Source: JADGRB01 sp036267635 (GTDB taxonomy: Bacteria; Myxococcota_A; Polyangia; Fen-1088). From it: a stretch of DNA of 64,000 nt. How positions within the stretch are numbered: position 1 is the first letter of the stretch; each line of letters begins with the position of its first letter. The notes under the pieces are model-generated. The model was not told the DNA's origin and did no database searches. It saw nothing but the letters and a program-made list of their open reading frames with translations. This document shows, piece after piece, positions 35,424-43,694 of this stretch. The translations under genes were made by a program, and so were the position numbers. The stretch spans positions 62,001-126,000 of the forward strand of contig DATAVR010000186.1 in NCBI GenBank assembly GCA_036267635.1, read 5' to 3'.

Positions 35424-36302
35424 CTAGATGATGCGCACGGCGCCCGAGCGGATCAGCCGGGCGGCGATGCGGAGGGCGTCGGTCGAGCCGACGCCCGAGC
35501 CGTCGAACAGCTCCTCCAGCGTGCGCGACCCATCGATGCGGCCGATGAGCGCCCGTTCGCGTTCGCCCAGGCGGACGCGGGCGATCTCGGCGGCGCGCGG
35601 CGCCAGCACCGGCACGCCGCCGAGCGGCCCGACATAGGCGGCGAAGACGCGCGCCAAGAGCGGGCGCGCCGGCTCGATCACCTCGACGATACCGGGCGGC
35701 GGCGCCTGGTCAGCCTCCTGCAGCGCCCCCTCGGCCGCGGTCACCGCCGCCGTCAGGTCCCCCTCGTCGAGCGTGGCGCGCGCCTGATCGATGAGCGCCG
35801 CCGCGCGTTGACGCCAGGGGGCGATCCCCGCTTCCGACGGCGCCACCTTCCCCGACCCGGGGCCCAGCTTCTGCTTGTCGGAGTCTCCCACCCGCCGGGT
35901 GTGCTGCTCGGCCTCGTCCTCGGCGTCACCCAGCCGACGGGTGTGCGGATCGGGGGCGGCCGGATCGCGCACCGCCCGCACCGCCGCCGACATCGTCCCG
36001 GGAATGGTGGGGCGATCGTCCTCGTGCTTCGCCGACAGCATGTCTTCGGCGAGCTGCGCCGGGATCGGCGAGGTCAGTGTCACCCGCCGATCGCGCGAGA
36101 GATCGACCTGCGCCGTGTCCATCACCCCACCAACGGCCCGCGGCCTTCCGTCGGTGTCCTCGTCGTCGAAGCCGTCGATGCTGACCTCTTCGGCCGGCTC
36201 GGGCGGATCGAAGTCCAACTCCTCTGTCCGTGGTCGGCCTGCCCGGGGAGCCTGCTGCTTCGCCCGGGCGAGGTCGGGCGCAGATCCCTCGCGGGGTTTC
36301 AT
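35424..36302 (-). CDS. Cytoplasmic protein with a winged-helix-like carboxy-terminal domain
   Basis: The 292-residue protein is acidic and low-complexity in its first half, with a twofold repeat (PHTRRLGDAEDE and QHTRRVGDSDKQ). A TPR-like pair of helices (ALIDQARATLDEGDLTAAV) follows, then a carboxy-terminal domain (ALIGRIDGSRTLEELFDGSG, TDALRIAARLIRSGAVRII) that resembles the small domain found at the end of many signalling proteins in Myxococcota. Function unknown. The ATG at 36302 is chosen for its GAGGGGGA ribosome site. No membrane segment. Confidence 0.7.
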   Translation of the reverse strand: MKPREGSAPDLARAKQQAPRAGRPRTEELDFDPPEPAEEVSIDGFDDEDTDGRPRAVGGVMDTAQVDLSRDRRVTLTSPIPAQLAEDMLSAKHEDDRPTIPGTMSAAVRAVRDPAAPDPHTRRLGDAEDEAEQHTRRVGDSDKQKLGPGSGKVAPSEAGIAPWRQRAAALIDQARATLDEGDLTAAVTAAEGALQEADQAPPPGIVEVIEPARPLLARVFAAYVGPLGGVPVLAPRAAEIARVRLGERERALIGRIDGSRTLEELFDGSGVGSTDALRIAARLIRSGAVRII

Positions 36303-36430
36303 TCCCCCTCTGTTTCGGCAGCCCACGCCGCCGCCTTGAGCGCGCGGTGCGCCGAATCCACGCAACCGTGCCGCCCCCGGCCCGATACGAGCGCGTTCGC
36401 GTCACAACCACAAAACAGGAGACAAGATCC

Positions 36431-36922
36431 ATGCGAAATTCAATCAAAGCGTTGCTGGTGACTTCTCTGCTGACCACCGGCGCCTGCGGCGGCGGACCCG
36501 ACGGGAAAGCTCTCTCCCGGTTCGTCGGGGTCTGGTCGGCCACGGCAGGCACGACCACAACCACCTGCTCGGGGGCATCAAACACGTCCCCCGTGAGCGG
36601 GAACCTGACCTGGTCGGCCGGGACGACGTCCGATCTCATTTATACGTTCTCCGATTCGTCGTGCATCATCCACGCCGACGTCGACGGAGACACGGCCTCG
36701 GAGGTGGGCGCACAGAACTGCCTCGCCGCGGGCACCGACTCCTACTCCGGCGATCCGCTCGCCCTTTCGTATTCGTTCACCGCGTACACCTTCGTGGTGA
36801 GCGGCGACGGCCACACCGCTACGGAGAACCTGTCCGGGACCCTTCTCCTGACAGACAATCAGACGGGCCTCAACAACAGCTGCACTTTCACCGAGACGGC
36901 CGGCTCCTATCAGAAGGAATAG
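36431..36922 (+). CDS. Small lipoprotein of unknown function
   Basis: The 163-residue protein has a lipobox (LLTTGAC, Cys at about residue 19) after a clear signal peptide; the mature part is Thr/Ser/Gly-rich and looks beta-stranded with four further Cys. AGGAG at 36418-36422 supports the ATG at 36431. I do not recognise the family. It faces the argF gene tail to tail and breaks the arginine gene group. Confidence 0.75.
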   Translation: MRNSIKALLVTSLLTTGACGGGPDGKALSRFVGVWSATAGTTTTTCSGASNTSPVSGNLTWSAGTTSDLIYTFSDSSCIIHADVDGDTASEVGAQNCLAAGTDSYSGDPLALSYSFTAYTFVVSGDGHTATENLSGTLLLTDNQTGLNNSCTFTETAGSYQKE

Positions 36923-36946
36923 CGCCGAGGAGCGAGGCTGCGGGTC

Positions 36947-36987
36947 GGCGACGGCTATGGGGCGACGGCTACGGGCGACGGCTATGG
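36947..36987. repeat. Three tandem copies of GGCGACGGCTAYGG
   Basis: Three near-identical 14-base units run from the lipoprotein 3' flank into the end of argF; the argF stop codon (TAG on the minus strand, 36982-36984) lies in the third copy. Confidence 0.75.
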
Positions 36988-37929
36988 GATGAGGAGCTCG
37001 ATCAGCGCCTTTTGCGCGTGCAGGCGGTTCTCGGCCTGTTGCCATACGAGGCTGGCCGGGCCTTCGATCACCTCGTCGGTGATCTCCTCGCCGCGGTGGG
37101 CGGGCAGGCAGTGCAGCACGATGGCGTCGGGGTGGGCGCTGCGCATGAGGGCGGCGTCGATGGCGTACCCCGCGAAGGCCGCGCGGCGGGCCTCGACCTC
37201 CGCCTCTTGCCCCATCGAGGTGAAGACGTCGGTTGAAATGACCTGTCGGCCGGCCGCAGCCTCGGCCGGCTCGCGCAAGACGGTGATTCGACCGCGCTTG
37301 CCGGCGCGCGCGCGCGCCAGGACGCCGGGGTCGGGGTCGTGCCCGGCCGGGCAGGCGAGCGCCAGGTCGAGGCCCAGAATCCCGGCCGCCTCGATCCAGG
37401 AGTTGGCCATGTTGTTGCCGTCGCCGATCCAGGCGTAGCTGACCGAGCGGAGCGTCCGCCCCGGATCGCTTTGCCCGAAGCGCTGCACGACGGTCTGCAG
37501 ATCGGCCAGCACCTGGCAGGGGTGCATCAGATCGGTGAGGCCGTTGATGACCGGGACGGTCGCGTAGCGCGACATCTCCTCGGCGCGATCGTGGCCGAAG
37601 GTGCGGACCATGATGCCGTGGCAATAGCCGGAGAGGACGCGGGCCGTGTCCTTGAGCGGCTCGCCCCGTTCGAGCTGCGACCCCTGCATGCCGAGATAGA
37701 GCGCGTGGCCGCCGAGGTCGTACATGGCGATCTCGAAGCTGGCGCGCGTGCGGGTGGAGGCCTTCTCGAACACCATCCCCAGCACCCGGCCGGGGCGCGT
37801 GGCGTGCGGCGTCCGGGCCACCCGCAGCGCGCGCAGCTCCTCGGCGCGCCGGATGAGCGCCTCGATCCCGCCGGCCGGCAGATCGTCGAAGGCCAAGAAT
37901 CGCTTCGAAGCGGGGCCGGCCTCGCTCAT
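36982..37929 (-). CDS. argF: Ornithine carbamoyltransferase
   Basis: The 315-residue enzyme makes citrulline from ornithine and carbamoyl phosphate. Signatures are STRTRASFEIAMY (carbamoyl phosphate site), HPCQVLADLQT, WIGDGNNMANSW and VLHCLPAHRGEEI. The ATG at 37929 overlaps the argD stop (ATGA), so the two are coupled: argD feeds ornithine synthesis and argF uses it. Confidence 0.97.
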   Translation of the reverse strand: MSEAGPASKRFLAFDDLPAGGIEALIRRAEELRALRVARTPHATRPGRVLGMVFEKASTRTRASFEIAMYDLGGHALYLGMQGSQLERGEPLKDTARVLSGYCHGIMVRTFGHDRAEEMSRYATVPVINGLTDLMHPCQVLADLQTVVQRFGQSDPGRTLRSVSYAWIGDGNNMANSWIEAAGILGLDLALACPAGHDPDPGVLARARAGKRGRITVLREPAEAAAGRQVISTDVFTSMGQEAEVEARRAAFAGYAIDAALMRSAHPDAIVLHCLPAHRGEEITDEVIEGPASLVWQQAENRLHAQKALIELLIP

Positions 37930-39128
37930 CGCGACTCCTCGAGGACGGCGTCGAGGATCTCGATCGCCTCGTCGATCTCCGCCTTGCTGACCACCAGCGG
38001 AGGGACCAAGCGGACCACGTTCCCGCCCGCGACCGACAGCAGGAGGCCGTGCGCGCGGGCCCGGACCACGATGTCGCCCGGATCGCCGTCGATGACCAGG
38101 CCCTGCAAGAGGCCCCGCCCGCGCGCGCCCCGCGTCCTCGGGCGCCGGCGCTCGGCCAACCGCAACAACGAGGATCCCAGATAGGCGCCGACCTCGCGGC
38201 AGTGATCGAGGAGGCCAAGCTCGTCGATCGCCCGCTGGACGTAGAGCGCAGCGGCGGTGGCGAACGGGTTGCCCCCGAAGGTCGAGGCGTGCGTGCCCGG
38301 CTCGAAGCCGCGGCCGACCTCCTCGTTCGCCAGCATGGCGCCGATCGGGATGCCGCCCGCGAGCCCCTTGGCCAGCGTCACCACGTCGGGGACGACGCCT
38401 TCGCTCTCGAATGCGTAGAAGGTGCCGGTGCGCCCACTGCCGGTCTGGATCTCGTCGAAGATCAGCACCGTCCCCGTGTCGCTGCAGATCCGCCGCAGCT
38501 CCTGCAGGTAGCCGGGCGGCGGCAGGTTGATCCCCCCTTCGGCCTGGATCGGCTCGACGATGACGGCGCAGGTCTCGCCGGTGATGCCGGCGCGTGCGGC
38601 GGCGACGTCGCCGAAGGGCAGGAAACAAACCGGCCCGACCAGCGGCCCGAAGCCTTCGCGGTATTTGGCCTGCCCCGTGACGCTGAGCGAGCCGAAGGTC
38701 CGTCCGTGAAAGCTCTGCTCGAACGCCACCAGCGTGGTGCGGTCGGGCTGCTTCTTGGTCACCACTTGATAGCGGCGGGCCAGCTTCAGCGCCGCCTCGT
38801 TGGCCTCCGTCCCCGAGTTGCAGAGGAACGCCCGCCCGCGAAAGGCCCGGCGCGCCAGCGCCTCGACGAACTCCAGCTGCGCCTCGATGTAATAGAGGTT
38901 GGAGACGTGGATCAGGCGGCGGGCCTGCGCGGCGATGGCGTCGGCCAGCCCCGCGTGGCCGTGTCCGAGCATCGACACCGCGACGCCGGCTGTCATGTCG
39001 AGGTAGCGGCGCCCCTCGACGTCGAACAGAGCGCACCCCTCCCCGCGCGCCATGACCACGGGCGCCTGGCGGTTGTTGTTGAGGAGCAGCCGGCGCCCCC
39101 TCTCGACGAGATCGTCTTGCTGCGACAT
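37926..39128 (-). CDS. argD: Acetylornithine aminotransferase
   Basis: This 400-residue PLP enzyme is a class III aminotransferase. It has FLCNSGTEANEAALKLAR, FHGRTFGSLSVTGQ, IVEPIQAEGGI, LIFDEIQTGSGRTG and the PLP Lys in VTLAKGLAGGIPIGAM. It converts N-acetylglutamate semialdehyde to N-acetylornithine. It is followed by argF with ATGA overlap. Divergent from the type III PKS gene with 198 bases between, which include a repeat element. Confidence 0.96.
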   Translation of the reverse strand: MSQQDDLVERGRRLLLNNNRQAPVVMARGEGCALFDVEGRRYLDMTAGVAVSMLGHGHAGLADAIAAQARRLIHVSNLYYIEAQLEFVEALARRAFRGRAFLCNSGTEANEAALKLARRYQVVTKKQPDRTTLVAFEQSFHGRTFGSLSVTGQAKYREGFGPLVGPVCFLPFGDVAAARAGITGETCAVIVEPIQAEGGINLPPPGYLQELRRICSDTGTVLIFDEIQTGSGRTGTFYAFESEGVVPDVVTLAKGLAGGIPIGAMLANEEVGRGFEPGTHASTFGGNPFATAAALYVQRAIDELGLLDHCREVGAYLGSSLLRLAERRRPRTRGARGRGLLQGLVIDGDPGDIVVRARAHGLLLSVAGGNVVRLVPPLVVSKAEIDEAIEILDAVLEESR

Positions 39129-39180
39129 CGCCCGACTCTACCCGGCGCGTGCCCGAGGGCAAGACCCCGGTCAAAGGAGA

Positions 39181-39254
39181 CGGGGACCCTGGGAGGGGTC
39201 CCCGTGCCCCCCCGCGACGGACTCCGCTCGGCGAAGCCGAGCTACGTCCACGCG
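39181..39254 (+). repeat. Double-hairpin repeat, copy A
   Basis: A 74-base element with two hairpins. The first pairs CGGGGACC (39181-39188) with GGTCCCCG (39197-39204). The second pairs CTCGGC (39227-39232) with GCCGAG (39236-39241) round a GAA loop. Copy B lies at 40977-41048 in the same orientation; a 21-base block (seven C then GCGACGGACTCCGC) is identical in both. The second stems differ in sequence but keep pairing. Confidence 0.85.
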
Positions 39255-39326
39255 CCAGGCAATCAACCGTCCGTGTCAAAAACGAACGCTTGTGCCATGG
39301 TCAGCAACGCTTAGTTTGGGTCAACC

Positions 39327-40406
39327 ATGAAGGGGGCGCCGATCATCGTGCGGACGGCTACAGCCGTGCCGGCCCACACCGCCACCCAAGACGAGGTGAA
39401 GGACCGGCTGCGCGCGCTGCTGCCGCTTCCGGCGCGCAAGCTCGACGCGGTCATGGAGCTGTTCGACCATACCGCCGTCGAGCGGCGCTTCAGCGTCGAA
39501 CCGCTCTCGGCGCTGGGAAACCCGCGCGGCCTCGGCGAGGTGCAGCGGCTCTATCGCGAGAACGCCATCGCGCTCGGGAAGAAGGTGGCCGCCGAGGCGC
39601 TGGCCGGCGCCGGCGTCGAGGCGCGCGACATCGATCTGATCGTCACGACGTCGTGCACCGGCATCATGATCCCTTCGCTCGACGCGCACCTCTGCAACGA
39701 GCTCGGTTTTCGCGCCGACGTCCGGCGGCTGCCGATCACCGCGCTCGGCTGCTCGGGCGGCGCGGCGGCGCTGGCGCGGGCGCACGACTTCCTGGTCGGA
39801 TTCCCCGAGGCGCGCGCGCTGGTGGTCGCCGTCGAGCTGCCCAGCCTCAGCATCCAGCGCGCCGATCTGTCGCTGGCGAACCTGGTGTCGACGGCGCTGT
39901 TCGGCGACGGCGCGGCGGCGGCGGTCCTCGAAGGCGGTCTGCGCGCCGAGGCTCGGCCCGCGCGAACGGGCGTGCGCGTCCTCGAAACGCTGGCGCACCT
40001 CTTCCCGCGCTCGACCTACGCGCTCGGCTTCGACCTGCAGGACGACGGATTTCACTCGGTGCTCTCCAAGGACGTGCCGGCGCTGATCAAGACCGAGATC
40101 GCGCGGCTGGTGCGCACGCTGGCCGGCCGGCGCGACCTGCCGGGCGACAAGCTCTCCTGCTTCGTGCTCCACCCCGGGGGACGGAAGATTCTGGCGTTCA
40201 TCGAGGAGGAGCTGGGGCTGCGGCGCGACGACACGCAGCTCTCCTGGGACGTCCTGCGCGACTTCGGCAACCAGTCGAGCGCCTCGGTGCTGTTCGTGCT
40301 GCACGAATGGCTCACCAAGCGCCTCCCGGCGCCCGGCGCGCACGGCATCCTGGCCGCGTTCGGCCCGGGCCTGTCGACCGAGATGCTGCTCTTGCAGTGG
40401 AGCTGA
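39327..40406 (+). CDS. Type III polyketide synthase (chalcone synthase-like)
   Basis: This 359-residue homodimer-type enzyme condenses a starter acyl-CoA with malonyl-CoA units to pyrones, resorcinols or related phenolic lipids. The catalytic triad is visible: Cys142 in ALGCSGGAAAL, His282 in LHPGGRKIL and Asn315 in DFGNQSSASVL; VTTSCTGIMIPSLD fits as well. It is the first gene of an operon with an ICMT-type methyltransferase (4 bases later) and an FAD oxidoreductase, the same set of functions as the srsA-srsB-srsC phenolic lipid operon of Streptomyces griseus and, for the first two, the bpsA-bpsB pair of Bacillus. A fatty acyl starter is likely by analogy. Confidence 0.93.
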   Translation: MKGAPIIVRTATAVPAHTATQDEVKDRLRALLPLPARKLDAVMELFDHTAVERRFSVEPLSALGNPRGLGEVQRLYRENAIALGKKVAAEALAGAGVEARDIDLIVTTSCTGIMIPSLDAHLCNELGFRADVRRLPITALGCSGGAAALARAHDFLVGFPEARALVVAVELPSLSIQRADLSLANLVSTALFGDGAAAAVLEGGLRAEARPARTGVRVLETLAHLFPRSTYALGFDLQDDGFHSVLSKDVPALIKTEIARLVRTLAGRRDLPGDKLSCFVLHPGGRKILAFIEEELGLRRDDTQLSWDVLRDFGNQSSASVLFVLHEWLTKRLPAPGAHGILAAFGPGLSTEMLLLQWS

Positions 40407-40410
40407 GCGC

Positions 40411-41055
40411 GTGAGCTCGCTGACCTTCTTCCTCGGTCTCTGCGCCGCCGTCGGCGTCTGCCGCCTCGTCGAGATGACGATCTCGCGCCGGCACCAGCGC
40501 GCGCTCGCCGCCGGGGGCGCGGCGCCGCTGCCGGAGCCGATCTTCGGGGCGATGGTGGCGCTGCACACCGGCATCATCGCCGGCGCGGCGATCGAGGCGG
40601 TGGCGTTGCACCGGCCGTACGTCGCGGCGATCGGGATCCCGGCCCTGGCGTTGCTGCTGCTGGCGAACCTGCTGCGCTTCTGGGTGATCGCCACGCTGGG
40701 CGTCCACTGGAACGTGCGCGTGGTGCGCTCGATGCCGCTCGGCGTGGTGACCACCGGTCCCTATCGCTTCGTCCGCCACCCCAACTACGTCGCCGTCTTC
40801 GTCGAGCTGCTGGCGCTGCCGCTGGTGCACGGCGCCTACCTGACGGCCGCCGCCGGCGCGCTCCTGCACCTCCTCATCCTGCGGCGCCGCGTGACGCTGG
40901 AAGAGTCGGTGCTGATGGCCGACGAGGGCTACCGGCGCGCCTTCGCCGCAAAGCCGCGCTTCGTCCCCTTCTTGTCCCCGGACCCTCAAAGGGTCCCTGT
41001 CCCCCCCGCGACGGACTCCGCCGGGCAAAGCCCGGCTCCGCCCACGCGATGGTAG
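40411..41055 (+). CDS. Isoprenylcysteine carboxyl methyltransferase-family enzyme
   Basis: This 214-residue membrane protein has four or so helices and the ICMT SAM-site signature TTGPYRFVRHPNYVAVF with a further Glu-rich region RVTLEESVLMADEGYRRAF. Relatives next to type III PKS genes O-methylate the phenolic or pyrone hydroxyl of the PKS product. The start is a GTG at 40411 just after the PKS stop. The last 25 or so residues (from PFLSPDPQ) are encoded by repeat copy B and do not look like part of the family. Confidence 0.88.
   Translation: MSSLTFFLGLCAAVGVCRLVEMTISRRHQRALAAGGAAPLPEPIFGAMVALHTGIIAGAAIEAVALHRPYVAAIGIPALALLLLANLLRFWVIATLGVHWNVRVVRSMPLGVVTTGPYRFVRHPNYVAVFVELLALPLVHGAYLTAAAGALLHLLILRRRVTLEESVLMADEGYRRAFAAKPRFVPFLSPDPQRVPVPPATDSAGQSPAPPTRW
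40977..41048 (+). repeat. Double-hairpin repeat, copy B, inside the methyltransferase gene
   Basis: Seventy-two bases match copy A at 39181-39254. The first hairpin is GGACCC (40980-40985) with GGGTCC (40991-40996). The second is CCGGGC (41021-41026) with GCCCGG (41030-41035) round AAA. Compared with copy A the second stem is changed on both arms (CTCGGC/GCCGAG to CCGGGC/GCCCGG). The element makes up the 3' end of the methyltransferase reading frame and stops at the next start codon. Confidence 0.85.
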
Positions 41056-42299
41056 ACGTCGTCGTGGCCGGCGCCGGACCGGCGGGGGCGACGCTGGCGA
41101 TCCTGCTCGGCCGCGCGGGCTTGCGCGTCGAGCTCTACGACGCCCGCCGGTTTCCGCGCGAGAAACCCTGCGGCGAAGGGATCATGCCCGCCGGGGTCGC
41201 GGTGCTCGAGCGGCTCGGGCTGCGCGGCGCGGTCGGCGGACGCGCGCTCGCGGCCGTGCGCTATCACGGGTTCGGAATCACCGCCGCGGCGCCGTTCGGG
41301 CCGGCCGGCGGCTGCCACGTCGCGCTGGCGCAACGCCGCCTGCGGCTCGACGACGTGCTGCTCGGCGCGGCGCGGGCGACGGCCGGGGTGCGGGTGTTCG
41401 AAGAGGCGCCGGTCGAGGGGGCGGCGATCGAAAGCGGGCGCGCCGTCGGGCTGCGCGTCGGCGGCGAGCTCCGGCGCGCCGCCCTGGTGGTCGGCGCCGA
41501 CGGGCTGGAGTCGCCGGTGCGGCGCTCGCTCGGGCTCGACGGCCCCGCGCGCAGACCGGCGCGGGTCGGCGTGCGGATGCACTTCCGGGTGGCGGCGGGG
41601 CGCGAGCTCTCCGACCGGCTGGAGATCCTGCTCGGACGCGGCCACGAGCTCTACGCCGCCCCGCTCCCCGACGGGGAGCTGCTGGTCGCCGGTCTGGCCG
41701 ACGAAGGGGCGCTCGCCGACGGCGCGCGGACGGCGCTCGATCGCTGGATCGCCGGCCAGCCGTTCCTGCGCGAGGCCCTCGACGGCGCGACGCCGCTGAC
41801 CGCGCCGGCCGGGCGCACCCGCCTCGGCCGGCGGGCACGCGCCGGGTTCGCGCCGGGCGCCGTGCTGCTCGGCGACGCCGCGCGCGCCAGCGATCCGTTG
41901 ACCGCCGGTGGCATCGCCCACGCGCTCGTCACCGCCGAGCGGCTCGCCGCGATCGTCCCGCGCTACTTGACCGAAGGAGACGGCGCGCTCACCCGCTTCG
42001 ATCGGGAGCGCCGCCGTCTCCTGCGCGCGCACGACTGGCTGACGCGGGCGCTCGTGGGGATCGTCCGCCGGCCGCTGCTGGCGCGGGCGACGTTGCACGC
42101 CATGCGTGCGCTGCCGCCCGTCATGCGCCGGCTGGTCGCCGTCGCCGGCGGCCTCGGAATTCAGCCGCCGGCGCCCGCAGTCGTCGACGCCATCGTCGTC
42201 ACCGCCGTGGCCACCGCCGCCAGCTCGGCGCCGGCGCCCCCGATCAGCAGCGCCACCGCCCAGAACGCGACGCTCCCCCAGCGCGCGGAGTCGCCGTAG
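41049..42299 (+). CDS. FAD-dependent oxidoreductase (geranylgeranyl reductase/aromatic hydroxylase superfamily)
   Basis: This 416-residue flavoprotein begins VDVVVAGAGPAGATLAILLG (FAD dinucleotide site), then FPREKPCGEGIMPAGV, VVGADGLESPVRRSL (DG motif) and VLLGDAARASDPLTAGGIAHAL (GD motif). Such enzymes hydroxylate aromatic rings or reduce prenyl chains; with a type III PKS next to it, oxidation of a phenolic lipid to a quinone is the likeliest role (SrsC-like). The ATG overlaps the methyltransferase stop by 7 bases. The last 46 residues, Ala/Pro-rich and of doubtful fold, lie across the 3' end of the opposing UbiA gene (139-base overlap). Confidence 0.88.
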   Translation: MVDVVVAGAGPAGATLAILLGRAGLRVELYDARRFPREKPCGEGIMPAGVAVLERLGLRGAVGGRALAAVRYHGFGITAAAPFGPAGGCHVALAQRRLRLDDVLLGAARATAGVRVFEEAPVEGAAIESGRAVGLRVGGELRRAALVVGADGLESPVRRSLGLDGPARRPARVGVRMHFRVAAGRELSDRLEILLGRGHELYAAPLPDGELLVAGLADEGALADGARTALDRWIAGQPFLREALDGATPLTAPAGRTRLGRRARAGFAPGAVLLGDAARASDPLTAGGIAHALVTAERLAAIVPRYLTEGDGALTRFDRERRRLLRAHDWLTRALVGIVRRPLLARATLHAMRALPPVMRRLVAVAGGLGIQPPAPAVVDAIVVTAVATAASSAPAPPISSATAQNATLPQRAESP

Positions 42300-43099
42300 G
42301 CGCCGCGCGCCACGCGCGACGCCTGCCAAATCGCGATCGGCGCCAACAGGAGCGGCGCCACGGCGACCCGCGCCGGCAGCCCCGCCCGCACCCAGAGCGG
42401 CAGCGCGCCGAACGCCGCCAGCGTGATCGCCGCGTAGAGCCGCGCCGCCGGCAGCGCGCCCAGACGAACGACCAGCGTGCGCTTGCCGGCCGCGGCGTCG
42501 CCGGCGGCGTCGGGAAACTCGATCGCCAGCAGCATCGCGAACTGCAGCGCGCAGGGCAGCGCCGCCGCGAAGAAGATCGGCGCGGCCACCTCGCCCGCCT
42601 GCAGGTCGTAGCCGAAGACCGGCACCAGCAGCGTCACCACCAGCGCCGTCGTCAGCTCGCCGAGGCCTCGCGCGCAGAGCCGCAACGGCGGCGCGCTGTA
42701 GCCCCAGGCGAGCCCGATCATCGCCGCCGCCAGCAGGAGCGGCCCGGCGCCCGCCCGCCGCGCCAGCACGACCGCCGCGCCCGCCGCCACGGCAAGCAGC
42801 GCGCGCGCCGCCCGCAGCGCCACCACGGGCGGCAGCGCGCCGTCGGGCAGGATCCTGCTTCCGCCCGACCAGCGCGTCGGCGTGCGGTTGGCGCGGTCGG
42901 CGGCGAGATCGAAGTAGTCGTTCGCGTAGTGGGTCATGAGCTGGGTGGCCGTGACGCAGAGCTGACCCCACCCGAACCGCCAGGCGTCGAACGGCGCGCC
43001 GCCGGCCACCGCCAGCGCCGCACCCAACCCGTAAAGGACGAAGCCGCCGACGAGAAACTGTGGGCGCCCCAGCTTGACGAACGCGATCAGCCGCCGCAC
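42161..43099 (-). CDS. UbiA-family prenyltransferase
   Basis: This 312-residue membrane enzyme has about eight or nine helices and both Asp-rich sites of the UbiA family: NDYFDLAADRANRTPTR and EFPDAAGDAAAGKRTL. It transfers a prenyl chain to an aromatic or quinone head group; a MenA-like role is possible, as is prenylation of the PKS product from the operon it overlaps. The start is a GTG at 43099, ten bases after the sodC stop, so it is probably co-transcribed with sodC. Its last 46 codons overlap the convergent FAD oxidoreductase gene. Confidence 0.88.
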   Translation of the reverse strand: MRRLIAFVKLGRPQFLVGGFVLYGLGAALAVAGGAPFDAWRFGWGQLCVTATQLMTHYANDYFDLAADRANRTPTRWSGGSRILPDGALPPVVALRAARALLAVAAGAAVVLARRAGAGPLLLAAAMIGLAWGYSAPPLRLCARGLGELTTALVVTLLVPVFGYDLQAGEVAAPIFFAAALPCALQFAMLLAIEFPDAAGDAAAGKRTLVVRLGALPAARLYAAITLAAFGALPLWVRAGLPARVAVAPLLLAPIAIWQASRVARGAYGDSARWGSVAFWAVALLIGGAGAELAAVATAVTTMASTTAGAGG

Positions 43100-43109
43100 G
43101 AACGCTATC

Positions 43110-43637
43110 TTACTTGACCACCCCGCAGGCGATGCGCGCGCCGCCGCCGCCGAGCGGCTTCGGGGTGTCGCTGTAGTTGTCCCCCCCCTCGTGAATCATG
43201 AGCGACTTGCCCTGGAAGTCGCCGAGCGTGAGCCCTTTGACCTCCATCTTCTCCTTCGCCTCGCCCTTGTCGTCGACGACCAGCTTGGGCAGGTCGCCCT
43301 TGTGACCGCCGCCACCCGGTCCCTTGTGGGCCTTGGTCGCGCCGGGATCGAAGTGCCCGCCGGCGGACTGCGCGGCCGTCATCTTGCCGTCCTTGTCGGC
43401 CGGGGCGCAGCTCCCCTTTTCGTGGATGTGGAACCCGTGCTCGCCGGGCGTCAGCCCCTTCAGCTTCGGCTCTATGGTGACGCCGTCCTTCCCTTCCTTC
43501 ACGGTGACCGTCCCCATCGATTTTCCGACGCCTTCGGTCGTGACCGCGTTCATCGTCACCTTCACCGACTTGGCAGCCTGCGCCGCGGAGCTCCCCATCA
43601 AGAACAATGCAACGGAAACCAACCGAATCGTTTTCAT
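43110..43637 (-). CDS. sodC: Cu/Zn superoxide dismutase, exported
   Basis: The 175-residue protein has a signal peptide (LVSVALFLMGSSAAQA) and the Cu/Zn SOD pattern: GEHGFHIHEKGSC (copper His), GGHFDPGATKAHKGP (bridging and zinc His), SLMIHEGGDNYSDTPKPLGGGGARIACGVV. It removes superoxide in the periplasm. It is followed by the ubiA-family gene within 10 bases. Confidence 0.95.
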   Translation of the reverse strand: MKTIRLVSVALFLMGSSAAQAAKSVKVTMNAVTTEGVGKSMGTVTVKEGKDGVTIEPKLKGLTPGEHGFHIHEKGSCAPADKDGKMTAAQSAGGHFDPGATKAHKGPGGGGHKGDLPKLVVDDKGEAKEKMEVKGLTLGDFQGKSLMIHEGGDNYSDTPKPLGGGGARIACGVVK

Positions 43638-43694
43638 CGTGTCTCCTTTGGACAGTCGTTTGCTGTGAGATAATCATTCGCGTCCAAGGTCGCC

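Noticed and set aside
39181..41048. An insertion sequence or integron cassette round the PKS genes
   Set aside because: The flanking repeats have no transposase, no integrase and no target-site duplication that I can see; they are reported only as repeats.
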